NCBI GenBank assembly: GCA_016714815.1 | Contig: JADKBZ010000018.1 | Location: 1-64,000 of the forward strand | Reading direction: 5' to 3' | Source: Holophagales bacterium | Lineage (GTDB): Bacteria; Acidobacteriota; Thermoanaerobaculia; UBA5066 | Length of the DNA: 64,000 nucleotides | Part shown: positions 16,078 through 25,266 of the stretch, piece by piece | Numbering within the stretch: the stretch's first letter is position 1 | Layout: each line of letters opens with the position of its first letter | Notes under the pieces: model-generated | The model's database searches: none | Told to the model about the DNA's origin: nothing | What the model saw: the letters and a program-made list of their open reading frames with translations, nothing else | Translations under genes and position numbers: made by a program

Positions 16078-19000
16078 TCACGGGCCTTCGCGAGCCGCGG
16101 AGACCTCGACGTAGCCCTTCCGGATCTTCGACTCGACGAGCTTCCTCGCCTCCGCCCGTGCGATCTCCTCCGTGGGATGGCCGACCGAATGCACCTGCCC
16201 CGCCGTTCCGATCCGGCCGAACCGGACGACGGTCTCGGAGCCGCGGACACGGATCTCCCAGAACTTCGAGGATCCCCCGCCGACGAACTCCAGCGTGCGC
16301 TGGAACGAGATGCCGCCGGGCGTTTCGACGGGGAGAGGCGCCGGTTCGAGCCTCTCGCCGACGGGCGCGTCCGCGACCGGTTCCGGAGCCGGTGCCGGCG
16401 CCGGCTCCGATTCCGGTTCCGGCTCGAGCTCCGGCTCGGCGGGCAGAGCCGGCACCGAGGCCTCCGCCGGTTCCTCTCCCGCGAGGCACGACTCCAGGCG
16501 CGCGAGGACCGACTCCGGTTCGAGGAGCCACTCGCGCGCCAGGACGAACTCGCTCCGCCAGCCGAAGGAATGGAGAAGGGCGGGCTTGAGAACGTCCCGC
16601 CCGAGGACGTCTTTCTCGGCGTAGTGGCTCCTCGTGTCGAGGAAGATGGCGAGGCGGTACTCGCTCTCGCCCGGCCGGCGGACGGCCAGCGGGCATCGGA
16701 ACCGGGAGGTGCCGACGTCGAGGTCGACCTCGAAACCTCTGTCGCGGAGGCGTTCGGCGAGCTGGCGAACCAGCGTTTCCGACGGCGCGCTCTCCTTTCG
16801 CCGGGAAGGCGTGAGCTCGTCGAGGACCCGCCTCGCCGTCCCGGCGTCGCCTTTCGACACCGCTTCGGCGTAGCGAAGGTACCGTTTGAGGCAGTTCGCG
16901 CCGTCGTTGAAGTCGTTCGTGATGTCGGCGTCGCGCATCGAGGAGACGACCATCATGTGCCGCTTCGCCCTCGAGAAGGCCACGTTCAGGCGCCGCTCTC
17001 CCCCGCTCTGGTTGATCGGGCCGAAGTTCATCCGGACCTTCCCCTGCGGGTCGCGGCCGTAGCAGACGCTCAGGATCACCACGTCCCGCTCGTCTCCCTG
17101 GATGTTCTCGAGGTTCTTCACGAGGAGGCCGACGAACTGGTCGTCGACCTCCCGCTCGAGCTCCGCCTCGTAGCGCTTCCCGAACTCCCCGTCGACTCTC
17201 GCGAGCTCCTGCAGCGCCGCTTCGATCTCGCCCTGCTGCGCCTCGGAGAACGCGACCACGGCGATGGTCGGCCGCTCCTCGCGCCCGAGCAGCGCGCGAA
17301 CCAGTCCCGCGATGTGGCGGGCCTCGTCCTCGTTCCGGCGGTCCCGGTAGACGGCGTCCCCGAGGTAGTGGAAGGAAACCGGCCGGGCCAGGATCGCGTC
17401 CACGTCGAGGCCGTCCCCGTCCCCCGCGACCGGTCGGATCTCCTCCCGCGGGCGACCGTTCGCCACGCGCTCCGGGACGGTCAGGAGGCCGTTCCCATAG
17501 AAGGCCGCGTTCGAGAAGCTGATGAGCGATTCCGAGCGGCTCCGGTAGTGCCAGCCGAGCATCGTCGACGGAAGGCTCTTCTCGGCGTGGTGCAGGAGGC
17601 TGTCGCTGTCGAGGTCGTACTCCACGACTTCGCCGTCCTCCTCGACGGTGAAGACTTCCTCCTCGGGGCTCGATGCCGAGAAGAAGCTCGTCGGCGGCAG
17701 CTGCATCTGGTCGCCGACGACCACGACCTGGCCCGAACGGAAGAGGCACGGGACCGCGTCCTCGAGCCGGATCTGGCTCGCCTCGTCGAAGACCGTGACG
17801 TCGAACTGCCGCGCGTCGAGCGGAAGGGTGTCCGAGACGCTGAGCGGGCTCATGAGCCAGACCGGCTTCAGGTCGAGGATGACCGGCCCCGCATCGCTCT
17901 GGAGGAGCTCGCGGATCGACCGGAAGCGCATCGACTTTCCGATCTCGCGCTCGAGCTCCTTCCGCCCCCTCACGTAGGCGCGCTTCGCCGCCTTCCGGGC
18001 GGCCGGCAGGCCCGAGTCTGGCAGCGCGGAGAGCCGGACGTTCTCGAAGAACCGGCCCCGCGCACGTTCCAGGACGGTGCCGGCGTTGGCGGCGAGCCAG
18101 TGCCGATAGGCCTCCTCGATTCGCCGGACGCCGAGGCCGCGCTCGAGCGACGTGAACCGGCCGAGGAGCCGGTCCGACCGCATCGCCTCCTCGAGCGCCT
18201 TGCGCGCGAGGGCGGCCTCGACGCCGTGCGCTCCGCAGGGAAGGTCCCGGAAGGCTTCGGCCAGGCCCCCCGGCAACGCGGACAGGGCCGCGAGGCAGGA
18301 GACGAACTCGGGGATCTGTCCGAGCGACGCCCGGATGTCGTCGAGCTGTGCTCCAAGGCGCGGGAGGTCGAGCGACTCGGGGGTTTCGACGACCCCGCGC
18401 AAAGCGGCGCCGAGGTCCGCCGCCATCCGGCCCGTGGCGGCGAGGTCGCCCAGCAGGGCGAGACCTCCCGCCGGCCCTGCGAGAAGCCGCGCGTGGAGCT
18501 CGCGGACGGGCTTCGTCGCGGCGGCCGTCGCGGCCCGCCCCTCTTCCAGGAGACGGCCCAGCTCGTCCGGCCGGCCGAGCCCGAAACGCCTCGCGATCCG
18601 CTCCTCACCCTCGAGGACGGCCGCCCGGGCGCGATGTTCTTCCACGAGCCACTCGAGCAGCTGAACCCAGGTCGGGCGGACGGGAGAGGAGCGGAAGTCG
18701 TAGCGGACGCCGAGGAGCTTCCGGAGCCGCCACCACGAGGCCCTGAGGAACCCGAGAGCGCCGGCGACCTCCCGCGCCTGGCCGAGCGCCGCTTCCGCGT
18801 CCGCCGGGCCGAGCTTCTCCTTCCAGCCGGTCGTCTTCTCCTCCCGGCGCGCGAGGGACGACACGCGCCCCTCCTGCTCCGCCAGGAGCCCGGCAGCTTC
18901 CTTCGAAAGCGGGCTGCCGGGCTCGAGGAGCGGGAGGGCCGACCGTTCGAGGAGCGGGGCGGCGACCCGGGAATAGGCCCCGAGGGCGAGCAGCTCGGAG

Positions 19001-21609
19001 AGTCCGTTCCAGGACGGCCGCGGCAGACCACCCGACTCCAGTCGCCCGGTGATCTCCTCCAAAAGCGATTCCGCCTCGGCAACGGCGCGCGCCACCCGTT
19101 CGACCGGGCGCGCCTCCTCCGCCAGGGCCGGGCTCAGCCGGCGGAGGGGATGCCTCGCGAAGATCCCCGTCGGCTCGATCTGGGTGACGAGCGACTGGAA
19201 CCGGCGGAGAGTCGTGTCGCTCTCGACCCACGACCGGTAGGGAGGGAGACGCTCCACCTCGAGCGGGTCGAGCGTCGGCGCCTCGGGGCCAACCTCGAGA
19301 AGCCGCTCGATCAGGCCCTGGACCGCGATCCCGGCGGATTCCGGGACTCCGAGGACGGCCCGGTCGTAGCGCTCGATCGGGGCGAGGTCCCGCCGGATGC
19401 TCCGGACGAGCTCGTCCCGCTCGCGTTCGCGTCGTCCCGGCTCGTCGGAGTTGCGGGCGAGCCACGTCTCGTAGGTCGCCTTCAGGTCCTGGATGACGGC
19501 CTTCTTGTCCTGCTGGGAATCGTGGACGAGGCAGACGAGCTCCTCGAGCCCGGACTGCTTGAGCCGGTGGTGGACGACGTCGATCGCGGCCCGCTTCTCG
19601 CAGACGAAGAGGACGCGCTTCCCGCGGGCGACGAGGTCGGCGATGAGGTTCGTGATGGTCTGGGACTTCCCCGTTCCGGGAGGACCCTGGACGATGAGGC
19701 TCCGTCCGCTCGCGACCGCCGCGATCGAGGACGCCTGCGTCGGATCGCACGGCACCACCGGAAACCGCTCCTCGAAAGGCTCCTCGGCAAGCGCTTCTTC
19801 GGAGGGTCGCGGGGCCAGCGAGAAGACGAGGTCGAAGCTGGAGCTGGGGACGTCCTCCGAAAGGAGCGCCTCGTAGTCGCGGACGAGCGTCATCTTCCGC
19901 GACCGCAGGTTCGTGAGCGTCAGGCTGCAGAGGTCGAACTCCCACGAGTAGGGGTTGCCCGGACCTTCCGTCTTCAGGTGGTAGTGAAGGGAATCGCGTT
20001 CGGCCACGGCGGGAGGCGCCGGCTCGGGAACGGCGAAGTGCCGGGCGCGGGGGACCTCGTCGAGGAGCGAGCGAAGCCGGGTCTCGGGGGTGCGGACCCG
20101 GCTCTCGAAGAGCTTCAGGCCGAGCGGCGCGAAACCCTCGGCGCCGTAGCTGTAGTCGAGGCTCTGGAACGACCGTGCCGCGCGCGCGCCCGACCGGGCG
20201 CGGCGGCGGTACTGGTCGAGGCGGCGCCGGGCGCGGTCGTGGATCAGCTCGATGCGGGGGTGCTCGATCTTCTCGAGAGCCACCCCCGGCTCGCTCGCCT
20301 GGATCCGCTTCGTCAGGAAGTCGAAGAAGACGTCGAGATCCGTCTCCGAAAGGTCGAGGGACTCGGGGAGGTCGATCCCGTAGTTCTGGCGGAAGACGTG
20401 CCGCAGGACGGGATTGACCTCGGCCTCCGCCGTCAGCGGGCGGAGGAGGTGGACGTCGCGGACCCCCTTCCGCTTCTCGAGCTCCACGGGAAGGAGGACG
20501 AGGGGCGACTCGAAGCGCTCGCGCGATTCCTTGAGGTCGGTCCAGCGAAGCATGCAGAGGACCAGCCGCAGCTGCGAGAAGCCGTACTCCGCGCGGTCCC
20601 GGCGCGCCTCCGCGCGAATCTGGTCCAGGACGCCCGGCAGGAACGCGTGGTCCTCGAAGCGGAGGTACCGGCCGAGCGGGATCGGATCCGCGTCGACGAC
20701 GTGCTTGCGAAGCACGGGTCCCCAGGTGAGGAGCTGCTCCGGGCGGATGCTCTTCACGTCGAGGACCATCGGCACGGAGGCCTGGGTGAGGTTGACGCTC
20801 TGGAGCGTGGCGCGGAAGTGCAGGAGCCGGTTCCGCCGCGAGACCTCGAAGAGCCGCTCCTGCAGCCGCGAGAGGATCACCTGCCGGCGCCCCTTCGGGT
20901 CCCGTTCCCGGAACCCGGCGACGCGCGCGAGGTCGAAGTCGAAGTCGACCTCCTGGTCCCGGTAGTTCTCGAGCGTCTTCCCGAGCCGCCCGAGGTCCTG
21001 CGGCCGCCGGTGCCGGTCGAGCTCCGTCATCCTCACGATCGCCTTGGCGACGACGGGGTTCAGTCCCGGGTTCAGCCGGAAGAGGTTCTCGCGCGAGGCG
21101 GCGAAGGTCCGAAGGTCCCCCTCGTCGCCGAGGTCGAGGCCGAGGAGGACGCTCCCCAGGATCAGCCCCAGGACGAACGTGTCGGTCAGCGGATCGTGGT
21201 GGCCGAGCGTCTGCTCCCAGGAGCGGAAGCCGGGGACGTAGCAGCGCCTCTCGACCGCCGAGCCGCCGCTCGACACCGACAGGCTTTCGAACTCGGAGGA
21301 GCCTTCGTCGACGTCCGTGACGACCTTCGCGTGCCCCACGACGTCGAGCGCCCGGCTCTCCGGCGCGTCGAGCTCCTTCACCCGCGCGTTTCGCCGCGGG
21401 GCTTTCGCGAGCGCTTCGGGGAACCAGGCGTGCCCGCCGTCGACCCGCAGCTCGGAAAGCCCCTCGAGCGGCGCCACGAGGCTCCGCTCGTGGAGGGCCT
21501 CGACCTGGACGAGGAGAGGGAGGACGAGGGCCAGCGCGTCGTCCGTCGGGAGCGGCCCGTCCTCGAGGCGCGTGCGAAGAAACTCGGAAAGGAGAACGGG
21601 ACCACTCAC
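16078..21609 (-). CDS. Giant pseudokinase-like/DUF4011/SF1 helicase/Vsr-like/WGR fusion, candidate defence effector
   Basis: The protein has 1843 residues from a GTG overlapping the peptidase stop (GTGA). Residues ~1-215 resemble a protein-kinase C-lobe (TDTFVLGLILGSVLLG, then LDRHRRPQDL) but lack Lys, HRD and DFG, so a pseudokinase is likely. Residues ~245-480 are DUF4011-like (RLFEVSRRNRLLHFR). SF1 helicase motifs are Walker A QGPPGTGKS (641-649), FDEAS (1274-1278), GDQMQLPP (1299-1306), HYRSR (1354-1358), NIQGDERD (1502-1509) and FSRAKR (1545-1550). A long alpha-helical insert fills ~720-1220. Residues ~1609-1700 have a Vsr-like nuclease fold, a Glu/Pro/Ala linker follows, and a WGR domain ends the chain (~1765-1835). 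DUF4011-helicase-Vsr proteins (Hhe) and kinase-helicase Mokosh proteins are known anti-phage factors. The nuclease appears to lack catalytic residues. Defence is inference. Confidence 0.8.
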   Translation of the reverse strand: MSGPVLLSEFLRTRLEDGPLPTDDALALVLPLLVQVEALHERSLVAPLEGLSELRVDGGHAWFPEALAKAPRRNARVKELDAPESRALDVVGHAKVVTDVDEGSSEFESLSVSSGGSAVERRCYVPGFRSWEQTLGHHDPLTDTFVLGLILGSVLLGLDLGDEGDLRTFAASRENLFRLNPGLNPVVAKAIVRMTELDRHRRPQDLGRLGKTLENYRDQEVDFDFDLARVAGFRERDPKGRRQVILSRLQERLFEVSRRNRLLHFRATLQSVNLTQASVPMVLDVKSIRPEQLLTWGPVLRKHVVDADPIPLGRYLRFEDHAFLPGVLDQIRAEARRDRAEYGFSQLRLVLCMLRWTDLKESRERFESPLVLLPVELEKRKGVRDVHLLRPLTAEAEVNPVLRHVFRQNYGIDLPESLDLSETDLDVFFDFLTKRIQASEPGVALEKIEHPRIELIHDRARRRLDQYRRRARSGARAARSFQSLDYSYGAEGFAPLGLKLFESRVRTPETRLRSLLDEVPRARHFAVPEPAPPAVAERDSLHYHLKTEGPGNPYSWEFDLCSLTLTNLRSRKMTLVRDYEALLSEDVPSSSFDLVFSLAPRPSEEALAEEPFEERFPVVPCDPTQASSIAAVASGRSLIVQGPPGTGKSQTITNLIADLVARGKRVLFVCEKRAAIDVVHHRLKQSGLEELVCLVHDSQQDKKAVIQDLKATYETWLARNSDEPGRRERERDELVRSIRRDLAPIERYDRAVLGVPESAGIAVQGLIERLLEVGPEAPTLDPLEVERLPPYRSWVESDTTLRRFQSLVTQIEPTGIFARHPLRRLSPALAEEARPVERVARAVAEAESLLEEITGRLESGGLPRPSWNGLSELLALGAYSRVAAPLLERSALPLLEPGSPLSKEAAGLLAEQEGRVSSLARREEKTTGWKEKLGPADAEAALGQAREVAGALGFLRASWWRLRKLLGVRYDFRSSPVRPTWVQLLEWLVEEHRARAAVLEGEERIARRFGLGRPDELGRLLEEGRAATAAATKPVRELHARLLAGPAGGLALLGDLAATGRMAADLGAALRGVVETPESLDLPRLGAQLDDIRASLGQIPEFVSCLAALSALPGGLAEAFRDLPCGAHGVEAALARKALEEAMRSDRLLGRFTSLERGLGVRRIEEAYRHWLAANAGTVLERARGRFFENVRLSALPDSGLPAARKAAKRAYVRGRKELEREIGKSMRFRSIRELLQSDAGPVILDLKPVWLMSPLSVSDTLPLDARQFDVTVFDEASQIRLEDAVPCLFRSGQVVVVGDQMQLPPTSFFSASSPEEEVFTVEEDGEVVEYDLDSDSLLHHAEKSLPSTMLGWHYRSRSESLISFSNAAFYGNGLLTVPERVANGRPREEIRPVAGDGDGLDVDAILARPVSFHYLGDAVYRDRRNEDEARHIAGLVRALLGREERPTIAVVAFSEAQQGEIEAALQELARVDGEFGKRYEAELEREVDDQFVGLLVKNLENIQGDERDVVILSVCYGRDPQGKVRMNFGPINQSGGERRLNVAFSRAKRHMMVVSSMRDADITNDFNDGANCLKRYLRYAEAVSKGDAGTARRVLDELTPSRRKESAPSETLVRQLAERLRDRGFEVDLDVGTSRFRCPLAVRRPGESEYRLAIFLDTRSHYAEKDVLGRDVLKPALLHSFGWRSEFVLAREWLLEPESVLARLESCLAGEEPAEASVPALPAEPELEPEPESEPAPAPAPEPVADAPVGERLEPAPLPVETPGGISFQRTLEFVGGGSSKFWEIRVRGSETVVRFGRIGTAGQVHSVGHPTEEIARAEARKLVESKIRKGYVEVSAAREGP

Positions 21610-22832
21610 GGCCGGGCCTCGCCGACGGCCCGGGCCACGAGGCCGGCGGCGCCCGCCCGCGCGGCCGCCAGGGCCTTCTTCGAGAGCTTCAGCTCCTTGC
21701 CCACGAGCTCGGAGAAGCGCCCTTCGAGACCCAGCTCGGCGGAGAGGACGAGCCCTCGCGCGAGCGGCACGTCCTCGAGCTCGCGCTCGACCGCGACGAG
21801 GTCGAGGACGACGTAGCAGAAGTAGTCGCGGATCGACGCGTCGCACCCCTCGAGGAAGCCGCGGAGCCCGTCCAGGTCTCCCGTTCTCCGCGGGGATGGC
21901 GCGAAGTCCGCGAAGAACCGCCGTGCGTGCCCGACGGCGCTCTCCGTCCGGAACGTCTCCGGTCCGAGGTAGGCGGTGAGGAGGTCCCGGGTCAGATCCT
22001 CGACGCGGCGGCGCGCCACGAGGTCGAGGGCCCCGAGGGCCGGCCTGCCTTCCAGCATCCGCGCGACGTCCGGATCCGACTCCTCTCCTTTCGACTCCCA
22101 GAGGGCGAGCGCCCTCGCCCGGATGAACGCCTCCGGGTGCGTGAGCTGCTCGGCGCGCGGGCTGGCCTGCGCGAAGATCTCGTCCGCCTGGCGGAGGTAG
22201 CTCTCGGCGCTCACCTCCGCCAGCCCCGTCTCCACCTTGAGGAGCGCGGCGATCGAGTCGGCGGCGCTGCCGGACGCCAGGAGCGAGCCGCGGTCGGCGA
22301 AGACCTCGGTGTAGAGGTCGTAGAGCCGTGCGCTTTCCACGTGCGACGGGTCCGCGTTCGCGTCGCCGGCCATCGCCTGAAGGACCTGACCGGCGACGAG
22401 GTAGGCGCCCTCGTCGAGGTCGTAGAGGATCGCGTGGGAGAGCTCGTGGCCGAGGATCGCCCGGAGCTCGCCCGGCCGGAGAGAGGAGAGGACCGGCCCC
22501 TTGAGGACGATGTGCGCCTCGCCGGGTATCCAGGCGAGGAAGGCGTTCATGCCTCCTTCGGCCGCGGGAGCCTGGTAGATCGTCAGGGGGATCCCGAGGC
22601 CGAGGGCGGAACGGACCTCGTCGGCGATGGCGTAGAGCTCGTCGTGCCCTCCGCGTTCGAGCCGGTAGGTCGCCTTGAGGATGTCGAGCCGAACCTGTTC
22701 CGCGTGCTTCTCGCGAAACCGGTTCGACGAGAACCACTCCCAGATGCCCGGCTCCTCCGCGCGAAGGTAGTCGGCGATCGCGCGCTGGTAGGCCAGAGGC
22801 CTCGGTCTCTGTACGGTTGCTTCGGCGGTCAC
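21606..22832 (-). CDS. M48-like zinc metallopeptidase, partner of the giant helicase
   Basis: The 408-residue protein carries HELSH at 129-133 (zinc ligands His129 and His133, catalytic Glu130) and a downstream ExxAD at 176-180 whose Glu is the likely third ligand. These are the hallmarks of M48-type peptidases. There is no signal peptide or strong membrane helix, so it should act in the cytoplasm, unlike HtpX. The remaining ~220 residues are alpha-helical and charged. Its stop overlaps the helicase start (GTGA), so the two are translationally coupled. It starts with GTG at 22832. Proteases are recurrent parts of bacterial immune systems, where they activate or are activated by a partner. A role processing the helicase or a target is inference. 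Confidence 0.78.
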   Translation of the reverse strand: MTAEATVQRPRPLAYQRAIADYLRAEEPGIWEWFSSNRFREKHAEQVRLDILKATYRLERGGHDELYAIADEVRSALGLGIPLTIYQAPAAEGGMNAFLAWIPGEAHIVLKGPVLSSLRPGELRAILGHELSHAILYDLDEGAYLVAGQVLQAMAGDANADPSHVESARLYDLYTEVFADRGSLLASGSAADSIAALLKVETGLAEVSAESYLRQADEIFAQASPRAEQLTHPEAFIRARALALWESKGEESDPDVARMLEGRPALGALDLVARRRVEDLTRDLLTAYLGPETFRTESAVGHARRFFADFAPSPRRTGDLDGLRGFLEGCDASIRDYFCYVVLDLVAVERELEDVPLARGLVLSAELGLEGRFSELVGKELKLSKKALAAARAGAAGLVARAVGEARP

Positions 22833-22842
22833 GGGCGGAGGG

Positions 22843-22848
22843 ATTCTA
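22843..22848 (-). promoter_or_regulatory. Possible -10 element of the peptidase-helicase operon
   Basis: On the reverse strand TAGAAT ends 10 bases before the GTG start and no Shine-Dalgarno sequence lies between. If used, transcription would begin within a few bases of the start codon, giving a nearly leaderless mRNA. Confidence 0.3.
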
Positions 22849-22984
22849 GGCGCCCCCCGGCAGGACGAGCGCGGCGCCGGTCCTCTCCGCCGCCGTGGCT
22901 ATCATCCGGCCCGATGAAGGACAGTCCTCGAGACGCCGGGGCGGCGTGCGGAGCAGGCCCGCACGGTCCCGAGGAGGCCGGACG

Positions 22985-23782
22985 ATGAGCCGGAAAGCTC
23001 TTCGAGCCTGGCTTCGCGGCCAGTTCGAGCCGGAGGTGGTTCGCCGCCGGACTCACCGTGGCGCCCTCGTCTCCTGCGGGCTCTTCGCCGTCGCCGCGAC
23101 CGTGACGCTCCTCTGGCCGGGGCGCTACACCGTCGGCCCCGTGGTCGTCAGCGTCCGCTCGCTGACGAACCCTCTCTTCGGGTTCGCCGTGTCCGTCCTG
23201 GTGGCTCTCGCGACGACCAGGCGCCCGGTTCACGCCCGGCTCGAGGCCTCGCGCCGGCAGCTCCTCGCGCACTGGTCCGGCTGGACGACCGGAGGCCGGC
23301 TCTTCGCGATCGTCCTCGCCGGAAAGCTCTGCATGACCGGCCTCGACCTCGTCCGCCTCCCCGCCCAGCTCTTCCCCGTTCTGGGCGGTCCCCGGACCGG
23401 GACCGACGAACCGCTCGAGAAGGTCTTCGCCCGCGAGGGCCGCAACGCCCAGTTCGAGCGGTTCTTCGAGCGCTGCCGGCGGGAGCTTCCGGCCGACGCG
23501 CGCGTCCTCTACATGGGACGCACCGAGGGCCAGCTCCTCTCGTACATCCTCTACCCGCGCCCCGTCTTCATGCATCCGACGGACCGGTACGTCGCCTGGA
23601 TCGGCAACCAGGTCCTGGATCTCGGGCGCCCGCTACCGTACGACGACCTCTTTCCGGGGGGGCTGCCGCCCCCGCTCGAGGTCCCGAGCCTGGAGGCCTT
23701 CGTCGCGTCCCGCCGCATCACCCACGAGGTGCGGTTCGTCGAGTCGGACCTCGCGGCCTGCCGCATCCGGGACATCCGGTGA
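22985..23782 (+). CDS. Uncharacterised membrane protein at the head of the LPS core operon
   Basis: I do not recognise this 265-residue protein. Three hydrophobic segments lie in the first half (about 28-46, 60-78 and 108-128). The C-terminal half is soluble, with RVLYMGRTEGQLLSYILYPRPVFM, reminiscent of the soluble tails of lipid-linked sugar transferases. It overlaps the following glycosyltransferase-like gene by four bases (GTGA) and opens a run of seven overlapping genes concerned with LPS assembly. A role in envelope glycan synthesis is inferred from position only. The ATG at 22985 gives an MSRKALRAW start; the upstream in-frame ATG at 22895 adds an Arg-rich non-conserved stretch. Confidence 0.6.
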   Translation: MSRKALRAWLRGQFEPEVVRRRTHRGALVSCGLFAVAATVTLLWPGRYTVGPVVVSVRSLTNPLFGFAVSVLVALATTRRPVHARLEASRRQLLAHWSGWTTGGRLFAIVLAGKLCMTGLDLVRLPAQLFPVLGGPRTGTDEPLEKVFAREGRNAQFERFFERCRRELPADARVLYMGRTEGQLLSYILYPRPVFMHPTDRYVAWIGNQVLDLGRPLPYDDLFPGGLPPPLEVPSLEAFVASRRITHEVRFVESDLAACRIRDIR

Positions 23783-25266
23783 TCGCACCCCTGGCGGTCC
23801 TCGCCGGCCTCGCGCTCTTCACCGGGGCCGGTGCGGGACTGATGAGCCTCTTCGCCCTACCGGAGGAGGGCGAGCGCGACCCGCTGCACCTCGGCTGGTG
23901 CTTCCTGGCGGGGACCGCGTTCGCCGGGCTGCTCCTCCTCCCACCTCTCGCCGTCGACGGCCGCATCCCGCGCGCAGCGTTCCTGCTCTCCTTCGGTCTC
24001 TGCCTCGTCCTGGCCGCGGGTCCAGGCCGCGCCCACGTCCGGCGGACCGGCGTCGCCCGCTTCTTCGGGCTGGATCTCTTCCGCGCTCTGCCCGTCCCTC
24101 TCCGCGTGGTCGCCGTCCTGGTGGTGCTTCTCGCGGCCTCGGCCGCGCTCGGACCGCTCGTCGGCTGGGACGAGCGCGCCATCTTCGGCCTCAAGGCGCG
24201 GATCCTTCACCACGAGGGGAGCGTCCGGGGCGAGGCGTTCACCGACACCTCGGTCGTCCATTTCCATGCCCGGTATCCGCTGCTCCTTCCGCTCCTTGAG
24301 GCTTCGCTCCTCACACTCCGGGGCTCCGGAGACGATCACGCCCTGAAGCTGATGTTCGTGCTCTTCGGCGTGAGCGTCGTCCTCGTCGTGGCGGGAGAGG
24401 CGCGCCGGCTTCACGGCCCCGGCGCCGGCGCCCTCTGGGGGCTCCTCCTGCTGACGACCCCGATGCTGATCGGCCCCTCGGACGGCGAGGGGATGACCGC
24501 CTACGCGGACCTGCCGTTCGCCGCTTTCGCGACGGGCGCGACGGTCCTTCTCGGTCGTTCGCTCGAACACCCCGATCGCGGCAGGCCGCTGCTCGCCGGG
24601 CTCCTCCTCGGCGCCGCCCTCGCGACGAAACAGGAGGGGGCGATCTGGGCGCTGGCGCTGGCGGCCGGGGTGCTCCTCTCCCTCCGGCGCCACGCGGCCG
24701 CGAGACCGGCCGGCCTCGCGCGCGCCGCCGCGACGATGGCCCTGCCCGCGCTCCTCTTCCTGGCCCTCGGCATCGCGGCTCGCCGGTGGACTCCCCCTGC
24801 CGTCTGGGCCGAACGGTACGCGGCCGTCTTCGACCTCGACTGGCTCCGCCAGCTCGGCGGCAGGCCGCTGGCGATCGCGCCGATCGTCCTGCGCCCGCTC
24901 ACCAACTGGAGGGTCTGGGGGTGGGGCTGGCTCCTCGTCCTCGCCGGTCTGCTGCTGCTGCGCCGGCCGCGGCTCACACGCCCCCCCTTCTTCTGGCGCG
25001 CGACGGTCCTCGTCGTCTTCGCCGCCTACCTCGGCGTCTTCGTCGTGACGCCGAACGACGTCTACTGGCACCTCGCCACCGCCCTGTCCCGCCTCCTGCT
25101 CCACCTCTTCCCGCTGGCGGTCCTGATCCTCGCGGAGCAGGTCGGCGCCAACGGCTGGCCCGGCGACGGGGCGGCGGCCGGCGACAGGCGGAGCGCCGCC
25201 ACGGAGGCGGAGGCCGGGTCCCTGCCCACGCGAGGTCCCGGGTACGTGGAGGGTCTGCCCCGATGA
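23779..25266 (+). CDS. Polytopic glycosyltransferase-like membrane protein (GT-C/GT39-like)
   Basis: The 495-residue protein has about ten transmembrane helices. After the first cytoplasmic segment comes a loop with paired acidic residues (GWDERAIFGLKARILHHEG), as in GT-C enzymes that take sugars from polyprenyl-phosphate donors. YADLPFAAFATG and TKQEGAIWALA resemble the PMT/ArnT superfamily. The start is GTG overlapping the previous stop. The C-terminal ~40 residues are polar and low-complexity. The next gene is a GT2 glycosyltransferase, overlapping by four bases. Assignment to GT-C is moderately sure; donor and acceptor are unknown. Confidence 0.65.
   Translation: MIAPLAVLAGLALFTGAGAGLMSLFALPEEGERDPLHLGWCFLAGTAFAGLLLLPPLAVDGRIPRAAFLLSFGLCLVLAAGPGRAHVRRTGVARFFGLDLFRALPVPLRVVAVLVVLLAASAALGPLVGWDERAIFGLKARILHHEGSVRGEAFTDTSVVHFHARYPLLLPLLEASLLTLRGSGDDHALKLMFVLFGVSVVLVVAGEARRLHGPGAGALWGLLLLTTPMLIGPSDGEGMTAYADLPFAAFATGATVLLGRSLEHPDRGRPLLAGLLLGAALATKQEGAIWALALAAGVLLSLRRHAAARPAGLARAAATMALPALLFLALGIAARRWTPPAVWAERYAAVFDLDWLRQLGGRPLAIAPIVLRPLTNWRVWGWGWLLVLAGLLLLRRPRLTRPPFFWRATVLVVFAAYLGVFVVTPNDVYWHLATALSRLLLHLFPLAVLILAEQVGANGWPGDGAAAGDRRSAATEAEAGSLPTRGPGYVEGLPR

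Noticed and set aside
16177..21816. 1879-codon open frame on the plus strand, antisense to the giant helicase
   Set aside because: Its product is Arg/Glu/Val-rich without motifs, while the reverse strand carries all helicase motifs. Long antisense frames are expected at this G+C content.
21606..22832. HtpX or membrane M48 stress protease
   Set aside because: No transmembrane helices are present, and the gene is coupled to the helicase, not to stress genes.
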